Positions 33,050-42,958 of a DNA stretch of 64,000 nt are shown here, in pieces (the first letter of the stretch is position 1; each line of letters begins with the position of its first letter). The position numbers and the translations under genes are program-made. The stretch is from NCBI GenBank assembly GCA_950295325.1, contig OX485804.1:11906001-11970000 (forward strand). The letters are read 5' to 3'. The notes under the pieces were generated by a model that worked only from the letters and a program-made list of their open reading frames with translations, ran no database searches and had not been told where the DNA came from. The stretch is from Polytrichum commune. Taxonomy: Eukaryota > Streptophyta > Polytrichopsida > Polytrichales > Polytrichaceae.

Positions 33050-33420
33050 GTGGCAGTTGACTAAACAAACAACGGTTAAGCACCAATCAACTATTAGATT
33101 GCCGTCGACCAAGACTGTTGACTACTACATAGTAATCGACTTAATGTACTCGGCTACTAGGTTGCAGTTGAACCATGTCAACTACCTTATTGACTGCTAC
33201 TTAGCAGTCGACATAGGGCATGCAATTGCTACTCAATGCAGTCGATTAAATGTAGTCGACCGCTTGTTAGCATTCAATTTAGTAACCAACAGTTGTCTTA
33301 GTGTAGTCAACTAATGTTTAGTAGTCGATCCCAATAGTAAAATGTTGGCCTATAGTCGTCATTGTAGTTAATGTAATTCGTCGATTGCTTTGTGTAGTTA
33401 ATAAGATAGTTTATTGGAAT
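33050..33420. repeat. irregular AGTCGACT-rich palindromic array (2)
   Basis: Same word family as the 31.2-kb array: GTAGTCGACCGC, GCAGTCGACATAG, GTTGACTACTAC and others at irregular spacing. The Gypsy element inserted about 180 bp further right. Confidence 0.55.
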
Positions 33421-33600
33421 GAGGAGTTTTGGGAGTAGTCAATATGAAAGTGTGTCATATCGGTTGCATGGGACGATCAACAACCTCTAAAAAAATTATA
33501 ATGGTTTGCCGCTATAATAAGTTTGGCATGAGATTGAACATGCTATTAATATATATATTTTATGATTAATACGAGTGAATACGTTGGGACTATAAAGGCC

Positions 33601-35748
33601 TGTGAGGCCAAACCCCCCACCCTTAAGCGTCCGTAGTCCGAGTAGTGGGTTTGGGCTCACATTCCTCCGCGGTATTGGATTTGGACTTGGATGAGTCCAT
33701 AGTGCAAGGTTCACCCTTCAAGTGGTCTTGGATTTAACTGGAATTTCACTTTTAACAACTCAATGTACGATTTCAATACGTATGTGGAGAATGCACAAGT
33801 TAACTATGTTATTTTAACCTCCTTATGCTCGGGTGCTATTTTGTCTTTGTTTGCTTCTAACGTCCATCCGGCTGCTTTAGCTACACAAGCCCTTAAGGAT
33901 ATCCCTCTCCTAAATGGAGTCCGTGCCGTTGACTCTATACTACCACTTGAACTATCACTTGTGTATTCCGTATCGCTACTATAAGAGGTCTCACTTGGTG
34001 TCTCCATACCGTACATAAGCCTTTAAGTATTAAGAAATACTTATGTGACTTATGTCAATCTCTCCCTCGCACCTTTGGTCTTTGCTTCCTTTGTCTTGCC
34101 ATCGCGAGAGTGCTCCACATTCTCCATTAAGTTGTGCACGTGGTTTATTTTTAAAGAGAGGATGCAAGTGTTAAAAAAAACACTATTCTCTATAGTCAAT
34201 CTCAAATACATTTACTTGTGAAAGCCACACATAACACTAACTAGCATAATGTAACTAACTACTTGTCTATGAGCTAATTAGGTAGGCTATCTACTAAGCT
34301 CCTTCATGAACCCATCTCTTTACTTTCTAATTACATAAACCTAGCTCCTTCATAAACCCAGCTTCTTAGCTTCTAACTAAACAAACCCAGCTCCTTCATA
34401 AACCCAGCTCCTTCATGAACCCAGCTCCTTAGCTTCTAACTAAACAAACCCAGGTCCTTCATAAACCCAGCTCTTTACTTTCTAACTAAACAAACCCAGC
34501 TCCTTCATAAACCCAGCTCCTTCATGAACCCACAACTTTGTAGTTGTAATCCCCAACTACCTCACTAATTATTCAAGCCCTTAACTAATCTTCCTACCTA
34601 ATTTCCCTAATTCTACTAACAACCCCTTTCTAATCACACAATTCTTCTCTAATCCTAAAATTCTAAAATCCTAGAGAGGAGAGGGGGAGAGAGAATTTCC
34701 TAACTTCACTAAGACTAACTAATCCACACAAGTATATTTTTGCACTCATCACAACATCAAGTGCTCAACTCTTAAACATGGAACTTGCAACCACGTGTAT
34801 TCAAAACATGAACTTTAAGTACCACAAATTGGAATCATGAATTAACTTTAAAATCCTTCACGTCAACACTAATTCTACCAAGAGGTCAAGCCCTCTTCAA
34901 GGCTAACAAGCCTTGGCTCTCAAACTAAAAACTAGGCACACACATGTGCTCCAATATGGCTTCCCACACCCACACTTATAACTCGTGGGGTGCCTTGGAG
35001 CACAAAGGAAAGAGAGGATGAGTGAGGGAAGAATGAGGGATTATATAGTAAGCTTGAGGGGGTGAGCACCCTCAAGGCTCACGATAAGCCCTTGAGATTT
35101 CCTCCTACTTAGTAGGCGCCAATCCTATCTTCTAAGCCTTCCTCCCTCAAATGATCAACAAGGATCCTAATTCGAACATTTAACTAGCCTTGGCTTTCTA
35201 CCTACCACACTTTACCAAACTTGGGATGCTTCAACCCAAACTTAGCCTCCTTCGCTTTCCGCCGCCATAACTTTCTCCCCTTACTTTCCCAAATCGTCGC
35301 TCACCACTTAATTCAAACCACGATGCTTAACTCGTGATTTGATTGGTGCTTTGAGAATTTGCTTATCCTCCACCTTGCATTCTTCCTTGGGCCTTCCCCA
35401 TTAAGTGGCCATGATGAGGTGGTCCACTTGTGCGCTCCATGTGATCCTCCATTCATCCCAATTCGAATGCACTTGCCTCTTGAGTCACTTTGGTTGTCTC
35501 CATCCATTTGTACTAGCCTACTCACTAACTACTCAATCCAAGTTCTCCTTACCTATCCTCATTCACTCAAATCCTTCCGAAGGTAAAAACACAATAACAA
35601 CTCACATCCTAGCCTCTTACAACATGGTACTTCTAAGACTAACATTTCACTCTTTTTATATTTTTGTGAAGTAACATGCTACTTCAAAGTGCATCAACTA
35701 ACGTTTCAAGGGTCTAAGACTAAATGTGGGCACCCTTTTGGGCTCACA
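33601..35748 (-). repeat. left LTR (3' LTR of the Gypsy element)
   Basis: Starts TGTGAGGCC and ends GGGCTCACA, so both ends carry the TGTGAG/CTCACA inverted repeat. 34310-34530 is a minisatellite built on CCCAGCTCCTTCATAAA. Same length as the right LTR. Confidence 0.97.
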
Positions 35749-35752
35749 TAAT

Positions 35753-35769
35753 TGGCGACCATCGGGGGA
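35753..35769 (+). other. PBS-like sequence next to the left LTR
   Basis: TGGCGACCATCGGGGGA begins four bases inside the left LTR on the plus strand. It resembles the primer-binding sites of plant Gypsy elements, but it points the wrong way for the minus-strand polyprotein. On the sense strand this is where a polypurine tract is expected, and none is evident. Confidence 0.35.
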
Positions 35770-35809
35770 TGAATCCAAACATCTCTTGCTCCAAGGGTAA
35801 GTTGCCTAG

Positions 35810-38800
35810 TCAAGCTCGGTACTCCTTACATCTACTTCCCGATGTACGGGTAGGAAAGAGCTCACCATTCAACGTTTCCAATTGAATTGAATTATTAGGA
35901 AAGACCTCATAGACAAGGTAAGGTCCTAACCATACCGCATTGAATTTCGCCGGAAATTCAAGCTTTCGTGCGTCTTGAATCATGACCATCATTCCCGGTG
36001 TTAGGGCCCTTCTCTTATGTCGTTTGTCGAAAGTAATCTTTCTCCTTCTTTGGATTGCCTCAATATGTTGAGCCGCCATTCTCCTCCCTTCGTCAAGTGC
36101 TTCCAAATCGGTTAGTCGATTTCGTAAGGATTGACTTTCGGTAAGTCTCGTACTCACGGCCACCCTAAGTGACTCGACTTCATATTCGATTGGTAGTGTC
36201 GCTTCAAGACCATAGACTAAGAAAAATGGTGTAGCACGCGTAGTTACCTTATAGGTTGTACGGTATGCCCAAAGTGTCGCCGTTAGTTTCGTATCCCAAT
36301 CCCGCTTCGAGTCTATAACCGTCTTGCGTAGTATACTCACCAAAATTCCGTTAACCCTTTCCGTTTGTCCATTGGTTTGTGGGTGGTAGGGAGTAGTCTT
36401 CCGGTGATCAATTTTAAATTTCTCTGTCATCTCTCGAATCAAGTCATTCAAAAAGTGAGTACCCCTATCGCTTACTAGGATCTTCGGCACCCCGAACCGC
36501 GAAATTATGTTTTCGTACATAAATGTTGCCGCGTGTTCCGCCGTGTCGGTCTTCACCGCTTTGGCTTCCGCCCACTTGGTGAGGTACTCGGTTGCCACCA
36601 CAATATATTTCATTCCTTTTGAAGATTGGGGATGGACCTCACCCACATAGTCGATGCCCCATTTTTCGAAAGGAATTAAGGGTAATGATACATGTAAAGG
36701 CATCTCCATTCTAAGGTCGTTTCGGGCATACCGTTGGCAAGCGTCGCATTTCCTTACATAGTCATGGGCGTCCTTAAATAGTGTAGGCCAAAAGTAGCCC
36801 GCTCTAAGTATTTTTTGCCCGGTGAGTTGACCCGAGAAGTGACCGCCGCAAGCGCTATCGTGGCAAGCGATTAAAATCGCTTCAACCTCCGTTTTTGACA
36901 CGCATCGTCGTAAAATACCATCGGACCCCCTTCTAAACAACCTATGGCCCACTACAACAAATTGCCTATTATTTACCCTCACCTTCCTTCTCTCTTCTTT
37001 TGTCCACTCTTTGGGCAACTTGTGGGTTGTTAGAAATTCCACTATGCCCGCATACCACTCCGGTGTAGAAGTGACCACAAAGAGGCTATCATCTACTAAC
37101 ATATCATTTACCGGATTTTTTCCTATCTCCTCCGACAACCTAGACAAGTGGTCCGCTTGTAAATGCATACGACCCGGTTTATATTCCACCGTGTAGTCGA
37201 ATTCTTCTAATAACAAAACCCACCTAGCTAACCTACCACTTAACTCCGCCTTGTTAATTAGATACTTGATAGCCATGTGGTCAACAAAAAATACAACCGG
37301 GTTGCACATGAGGTAATGCCTAAACTTTTTAACGGAAAACACCATGGCTAGGCACTCCCTCTCCGTTGTAGAGTAGTTTCTTTCGGCGGGGGTCAATTGC
37401 TTACTCGCATAAGCTATAGGTTGATCCTTCTCTTTTTCTCCCGTTGCTTGACAAAGCGCACTCCCTATTGCCACATTACTAGCATCACAATAGACGTGAA
37501 AAGGTTTACCCCAATTGGGTGGTATCAACACCGGATAGGTGCTCAACCTATCCCGCAATTCCTCAAAGGCTTTTTGACAAGCATCCGTCCACTCGAATTT
37601 GACATCCTTTTTGAGCAAATGGGTAATGGGCACCGCTATCTTTGAAAAATTAGGAATAAGTTCCCGGTACCATCCCACATGTCCTAACAACTTAGAGATC
37701 CCCTTGGAATTGGTTGGAGTTGCCAAGTCGCTTATGGCCGCAATCTTATCCGGATCGGGTTCTCTACCTTTCTCACTAACAACATAACCCAACAACACTC
37801 CCTTATTCACTCCCAAAAATGTCTTATCCGGGTTCAATGCTAACCTCATCTTCCTACACCTAACCAATGCCTCCCTAACACAATGTAGGTGATCATCCAC
37901 ATTACTTTGTGTGCTAAAATCGTCCACAAAGACGGTCATGGATTTGAACAACAAGTCGGTGAAGATATACATTACTAATCGTTGGAAAGTAGCCGGGGCA
38001 TTACATAACCCAAATGGCATCACTACCCACACAAAAGTACCCCAAGGTGTAGTAAAAGCCGTTTTATGGATATCTTGGAGGGCTATGGAAATTTGATTAT
38101 AACCCGCATACCCATCCATAAAGGTATATCGCGAATGACCTCCAACCTCCTCAAGCAACAAGGTGATAAAAGGTAAGGGGAAGTGATCCTTTTGTGTGCA
38201 CGAATTCAATTTCCTATAGTCGACACAAACCCTTAATTTCCCATTTTTTTTCTTTACTAAGACCATAGGAGAAACCCAATCCGTGATTTCCACCGGCTTG
38301 ATAAACCCGGCCTTCAATAACCTTTCCAATTCCGCTTTCACCAACAATTGCAATTGAGGATTCATCCTCCTCTCCTTTTGTCTAATTGGCCTCGCCCCCA
38401 GAATTAAAGGAATCCGGTGCTCTACCATTTCCCTAGGAATTCCCTTAAGCTCATCGTAGGACCATGCAAAAGTATCACTAAACTCATCCACCAAATTGCT
38501 ATACTCCCTAACCTCTTTCTCCCCCAATTTGGAGCCCATCTTCATTTGTCGGGTTTTTCCATTCTTTAATTTCACATCCACGTACCGCCAATCCGCTTCC
38601 GACACATGTGCTTGTTCCTCTTTGTTCCGATACCAATCGGAAGGCACATTGGGGTAATCTTTCACATCTTGACCTACAACTATCCCCGTAGACGTGGTCT
38701 TGAAATGTAAAGGCTCCTCCAATTTCGATGACTCAATAATCACATCCTCCTCTTGAGTCCCATCTACATGAATTAAACTAACCTCACCCTCTTCCACGTC

Positions 38801-41800
38801 ATCTACCCAAGGTGTTAACCCACCGCTAACCCACTCTTCCTCGGTGAGCACCTCACATGGCTCCAACAATGAGCCCTCTCCTAAACTAACACTAGGAAAT
38901 TCACTCCCTAAGCCTACTTGGTGAAATGTAACCATTACATCAACCTCGGACTCGGGGTACTCCCTTAGCCATTGGGCATAATCCCCATTATCCCCATAAT
39001 TGTAAAAATTAGGACCTAGACTTCCCGAGCCCGAATCTATAACAACCCTTTGACCTTCGGGATGGACGACTCCCACCAATGCCTTGCCAATCTCATTCTC
39101 GTTTAAGTCATCAATTTCCTTCTCCAATGGCAAATACATCTCCTTCTTCATCCATCCTTCTAATGAACCAATGGACACTATGACCCTATTACCCTCCGGA
39201 CCATAAGTGATGGATGGTTTAGGTCCACCCCAATTGACCATAGCATTCGCCATCCGCAACCAAGGCCTACCTAGCAAAATGGGGAAGGTGTCCTTGTTGG
39301 AGTGCATTTTAATGACATGGAAGGTGACCAAGTACTCCTCACCTCCCGTAGTCATTCTACAATCCTTGATCATCCCCAAAGGCGTAGTCGAACTTTGATT
39401 TGCCATATTTATGACCAAAGGTGAAGGCCCCGTGAGTCCAAGTCCCAATTTTTTCATAGTATCCTCCGGTAGTATATTTAGACTACTCCCTCCGTCGACT
39501 AGCACATTAGGAACCACCTTATCTACTATAACAACTTCTATTTCTATAGCTTTCACGTCTCTTCCACCTTGTGATTGGATCCTAGCGGCTATTTTAGCTT
39601 TCACCTTCCTCATCCTCTTGTGTACCGGCATTCCCTCCTTTAATGTTTTCCTTGCCGTGGGTGAAATTTCCAATAGTTGGCCGAAAGTAATATCCGCCTT
39701 GAGTGTACTAAGGTCCGCCCACAAGTCGTACCCGGTAGATCTTTCCACCTTAGAATTACCCACTACGTCGAATTCGTCTACGGGAACCCCCGGTCCTTCC
39801 CATTCACCCACATCGCTATTATCCAAGTCATGTACCGCATTAGTCCTCTCCCTATCTTGTAAAATTATATTTTCCCTCTCCACATCCTTAGTAGCTCTTC
39901 TAGCTACCCTATCCAACTCGGAGAGATTAATCTCTTCATCCGAAGAGTAATTTCCTTGCTCTCCTATTCCTACCTCCAACGGGGCATCCCCTCTCCTAGC
40001 CCTAGTAGTTACCGCTAGTGCAGGTGCTTCTTCAACCACACCCTTACCCCTCACTAACTCATATGTAATAGCATTGGTGTGAGGAGGCCATTGACTTTGC
40101 TCCTGTCCAATTCTCGTTGGGAGAGGAAGCATGTCATCACATGTGGCCTCCAACACTCCATCCATGAACCTAACATCTTGGGAGTTAGATGGTCCCGGAT
40201 CCGTTGGAGGCGCTTGTCTCCCGTTACTACCATTAGGTGGAACTCCTTGTCTATTTTGTATTGGAATGTAACCGGTTGTAGTTTGCAAGCCCGCCGGTGG
40301 ATGAAAAGTTTGCCTAGCATTACTATGGTCATAGTATAAGTTAGGTGGCCTAAGTTCATTGGCCGGTACTCCTTGTGGCCTAGCACCTCGCATATTATCC
40401 CTTGCTTGTTGTTGTGGATTAGCCACCGGGTAAGGGACATTAATTATTTTGTCCGGTTGGCGACACGTATCCGAGGGATGACTTCCTCCACAATTGCTAC
40501 AATTAAACTCTTGACCTTCGGACCAACATTGTCCTTGAGCGTGCCACCTTCCACAAAAGGGATGAAATTCCTTCTTCTCTAAATTTTGGCCACCTTGCCC
40601 TCTAGGTTGTGGTCCTCTATTGCTTCCATTTCCATAGTGAGGTGGCGCTTGACCTCGTTGATTTTGTTGAGGTGGGTTACCGTTTCCTCTTTGGTCACGG
40701 TTTTGTCCACTTCTACAAAATTGACGCGTGTGGCCCGGTTGGCCACATTGGACACACCATAATCCGGAAGAATGCCTACCCGACTCAACCGGGGGTGGAG
40801 GCCCCGGTTGTTGACTCCGGATCATTAATGACATTTGATCCGTGAGGCTTTGCATTTGTTTTATCATAGCCTCTTGGAATCCTAGTTGGCTAGCACCTAG
40901 TCTTCTCTCAACCTCCTCCAAGTGTGGATCCGTTCTAGGGGCCGGTAGTGCCAAAAGAGGTGCCGGTTCCCTAACCGCTAAAGGTCGGGGACCGGTGTCC
41001 ACAATGGCATATGGAATTTGGTTCTCATACTTAGCGGGTTCTACCGCTACCACCCTAGGGCGTATGGGGATGAATTGTGGGATCAATTCATCCTCCCTTC
41101 TCCATAGCCTTTCGTGATCTTTATCCAAGTTTTCAATATCTCTAGCCGCACGCTTGGCATCCGCCAAGGTCAAGGGATTCCTTTCTAGAACACCCCTAAT
41201 AGTTCCGGACTTAAAAAACCCTTGAATGAAAAATTGCTTTAGCGTGTCGTCCTTGAGCATGGTACCCACAAATCTAGTGCACACTAAATCAAACCTCCTA
41301 ATGTAAGCCGAAATTTCTTCCTCCCTTCCTTGCTTCAATGACGACAATGCCCTTAATGCGGTACTTTGACCCACTTCCGGCCTAAATTCGTTAAGAAACT
41401 CCCTTTGTAATTGTTCCCATCCCCTAAAATGTCCCTCGGCATGATCCCGATACCATTCATAGGCTTCCCCCTCTAGAGTGGTAGGAAACCACACTAACCA
41501 ATAACCCGGGTCGGTTATGAGAAAGCTAGCCAACCGTTCGATATACCGTTCCATGTGCCGAGAGGGGTCCTCATCCTTGGTCCCATAAAATTTAGGGAGA
41601 TGAGATGGCATATCCATCGCCGCTAAATTTTGTGGAACCACAATTGGTAGGCCTCTTGGCCTAACCAATGGGTCTATTGGAGGTATAGGAGGTATGGGCG
41701 GAATTGGGGGTATGGGTGGTGGATCCATCCCCCGTTCCTCGGCCATGGTGACCGGTGAACTATTCAACAATCCCCTATCAACTTCTACCGGGAATTCTTC

Positions 41801-42049
41801 TCTAAGTGTGTAATTTTCCGAAGAAGTTTCACCACTCAATTTGGAGGGAGTGATCTCCTCTTCAAGTTGAGCTCCAAGTTCTAAGGTGTCTAGAATTGAC
41901 CTAGTCCTAGGTTCGACGTTCAAACAACTCTCTATTCTAACATTATCTTGTTCTAATCTATCACTGATTTTAGAGGACCGCCTCTTTCGAGTAGATTTCT
42001 CTAGTCCTACTATCAAACTTGGTTTTTGTGAGCGAGTCCTACCTTGCAT
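35810..42049 (-). CDS. Gag-Pol polyprotein, 2079 residues
   Basis: A single frame encodes the proteins for retrotransposition. Gag region about 150-320 after a PPIPPIPPI repeat (111-125). Zinc knuckle CVQCGQPGHTRQFC (432-445) and a variant C517-C520-H524-C529. Protease active site VDGGSS at 851-856 (DGG instead of DTG/DSG) with ILLGRPW. RT about 1210-1430 with MDGYAGY and the catalytic FVDD at 1374-1377. RNase H about 1515-1640 with YCDAS (D1522). Integrase with H1730, H1737, C1768, C1771 and D1800, D1861, E1897 (DD35E spacing). A GPY-type motif WLGPY at 2040-2044. ATG at 42049 is the first in frame. The frame ends in TGA 61 bases from the left LTR. No frameshift separates gag and pol. Confidence 0.97.
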   Translation of the reverse strand: MQGRTRSQKPSLIVGLEKSTRKRRSSKISDRLEQDNVRIESCLNVEPRTRSILDTLELGAQLEEEITPSKLSGETSSENYTLREEFPVEVDRGLLNSSPVTMAEERGMDPPPIPPIPPIPPIPPIDPLVRPRGLPIVVPQNLAAMDMPSHLPKFYGTKDEDPSRHMERYIERLASFLITDPGYWLVWFPTTLEGEAYEWYRDHAEGHFRGWEQLQREFLNEFRPEVGQSTALRALSSLKQGREEEISAYIRRFDLVCTRFVGTMLKDDTLKQFFIQGFFKSGTIRGVLERNPLTLADAKRAARDIENLDKDHERLWRREDELIPQFIPIRPRVVAVEPAKYENQIPYAIVDTGPRPLAVREPAPLLALPAPRTDPHLEEVERRLGASQLGFQEAMIKQMQSLTDQMSLMIRSQQPGPPPPVESGRHSSGLWCVQCGQPGHTRQFCRSGQNRDQRGNGNPPQQNQRGQAPPHYGNGSNRGPQPRGQGGQNLEKKEFHPFCGRWHAQGQCWSEGQEFNCSNCGGSHPSDTCRQPDKIINVPYPVANPQQQARDNMRGARPQGVPANELRPPNLYYDHSNARQTFHPPAGLQTTTGYIPIQNRQGVPPNGSNGRQAPPTDPGPSNSQDVRFMDGVLEATCDDMLPLPTRIGQEQSQWPPHTNAITYELVRGKGVVEEAPALAVTTRARRGDAPLEVGIGEQGNYSSDEEINLSELDRVARRATKDVERENIILQDRERTNAVHDLDNSDVGEWEGPGVPVDEFDVVGNSKVERSTGYDLWADLSTLKADITFGQLLEISPTARKTLKEGMPVHKRMRKVKAKIAARIQSQGGRDVKAIEIEVVIVDKVVPNVLVDGGSSLNILPEDTMKKLGLGLTGPSPLVINMANQSSTTPLGMIKDCRMTTGGEEYLVTFHVIKMHSNKDTFPILLGRPWLRMANAMVNWGGPKPSITYGPEGNRVIVSIGSLEGWMKKEMYLPLEKEIDDLNENEIGKALVGVVHPEGQRVVIDSGSGSLGPNFYNYGDNGDYAQWLREYPESEVDVMVTFHQVGLGSEFPSVSLGEGSLLEPCEVLTEEEWVSGGLTPWVDDVEEGEVSLIHVDGTQEEDVIIESSKLEEPLHFKTTSTGIVVGQDVKDYPNVPSDWYRNKEEQAHVSEADWRYVDVKLKNGKTRQMKMGSKLGEKEVREYSNLVDEFSDTFAWSYDELKGIPREMVEHRIPLILGARPIRQKERRMNPQLQLLVKAELERLLKAGFIKPVEITDWVSPMVLVKKKNGKLRVCVDYRKLNSCTQKDHFPLPFITLLLEEVGGHSRYTFMDGYAGYNQISIALQDIHKTAFTTPWGTFVWVVMPFGLCNAPATFQRLVMYIFTDLLFKSMTVFVDDFSTQSNVDDHLHCVREALVRCRKMRLALNPDKTFLGVNKGVLLGYVVSEKGREPDPDKIAAISDLATPTNSKGISKLLGHVGWYRELIPNFSKIAVPITHLLKKDVKFEWTDACQKAFEELRDRLSTYPVLIPPNWGKPFHVYCDASNVAIGSALCQATGEKEKDQPIAYASKQLTPAERNYSTTERECLAMVFSVKKFRHYLMCNPVVFFVDHMAIKYLINKAELSGRLARWVLLLEEFDYTVEYKPGRMHLQADHLSRLSEEIGKNPVNDMLVDDSLFVVTSTPEWYAGIVEFLTTHKLPKEWTKEERRKVRVNNRQFVVVGHRLFRRGSDGILRRCVSKTEVEAILIACHDSACGGHFSGQLTGQKILRAGYFWPTLFKDAHDYVRKCDACQRYARNDLRMEMPLHVSLPLIPFEKWGIDYVGEVHPQSSKGMKYIVVATEYLTKWAEAKAVKTDTAEHAATFMYENIISRFGVPKILVSDRGTHFLNDLIREMTEKFKIDHRKTTPYHPQTNGQTERVNGILVSILRKTVIDSKRDWDTKLTATLWAYRTTYKVTTRATPFFLVYGLEATLPIEYEVESLRVAVSTRLTESQSLRNRLTDLEALDEGRRMAAQHIEAIQRRRKITFDKRHKRRALTPGMMVMIQDARKLEFPAKFNAVWLGPYLVYEVFPNNSIQLETLNGELFPTRTSGSRCKEYRA

Positions 42050-42936
42050 TCCATAAGAATCGATCGACCCTCACTTGACCACACATAATCGTAGCAATTC
42101 CCCTCTTAATATTTTCACTTGTCTTGGTGTGGTTATAATTTTTTTAGGAGGTGAAGAAAAGAACCTGCAAGCCCACTTAGGTGAAAGAATCCCAATAGGG
42201 GATAGGCATGTTCATGTTAATTTTTTGGTTAAGTCGGAGCATCACCTCCGCACCTTCCCGCAAATTAACACTCACCACAATACCGATTGTGAGGGGGTGA
42301 CCTTCCGAGTAGATTATGTTAAAAGTCGAGGCTTCACCCTTCAACTTCTCACACCATCCACAATTCGGGAATTACCCTCTACAACGGATAACAACAATCA
42401 CGAGTACAAAAGGCATTCCTTAATTAGTTAATGAGTTCACTTTGAAGAAATAAACATACCTTGAGCAATCGCATCCCCCTGTGAGTTAGCACTCCCCTCA
42501 ATCGTGACTCAATGTAACAACACCATAAACTTTGTGAAATATTAATTTAATCTAGAGCATGAAATGACAACTCCCAAAACTTTGAGACTCACCCCGAGGT
42601 GAGTGTCAAAGTTCAATGTCCTAAGGTGAATTTACCCTCTAATGTTTTAATGAGCTACTCGGTTATAGGTTCCTTTTAAGTTCTTAGCAAATCCCCAAAA
42701 AGGTTGAGGACGTACCTTCGCCGCGCTCCTTCCTCAAAAATGAATTTGCGTAATTGACAATGCAATTCATTCCAAGGAATAGTTGAAATACAATGAATTC
42801 AAATGTAACCCAAAGAGAGAATACTTACCGAGTTTCGGGTGCTCCTTCCCTTCTCTCAAGTTTGTGTCTCCAATTTTTCCTAGTTGCCTCCAAGTCTCCT
42901 AGTCGCCTCCAAGTCTTGTAACTACCTTCCGCTTCG
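42050..42936 (-). other. 5' leader of the Gypsy element
   Basis: About 900 bases between the PBS and the polyprotein start. It probably includes packaging sequences. No coding frame in the sense direction is supported. Confidence 0.5.
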
Positions 42937-42954
42937 CTCCCGGCGGACGCACCA
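42937..42954 (-). promoter_or_regulatory. candidate primer-binding site (PBS)
   Basis: On the minus strand TGGTGCGTCCGCCGGGAG begins four bases after the 5' LTR end (TAAT spacer side). Position and TGG start fit a tRNA 3'-end primer site. It resembles the TGGCGCCGTTGCCGGGGA-type sites of related plant elements. The tRNA was not identified. Confidence 0.6.
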
Positions 42955-42958
42955 ATTA

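Noticed and set aside
33763-33984. 73-codon frame present in both LTRs (plus strand)
   Set aside because: It is antisense to the element and duplicated only because the LTRs are identical.
39411-39950. Plus-strand open frame of 179 codons
   Set aside because: It is the antisense shadow of the Gag-Pol frame.
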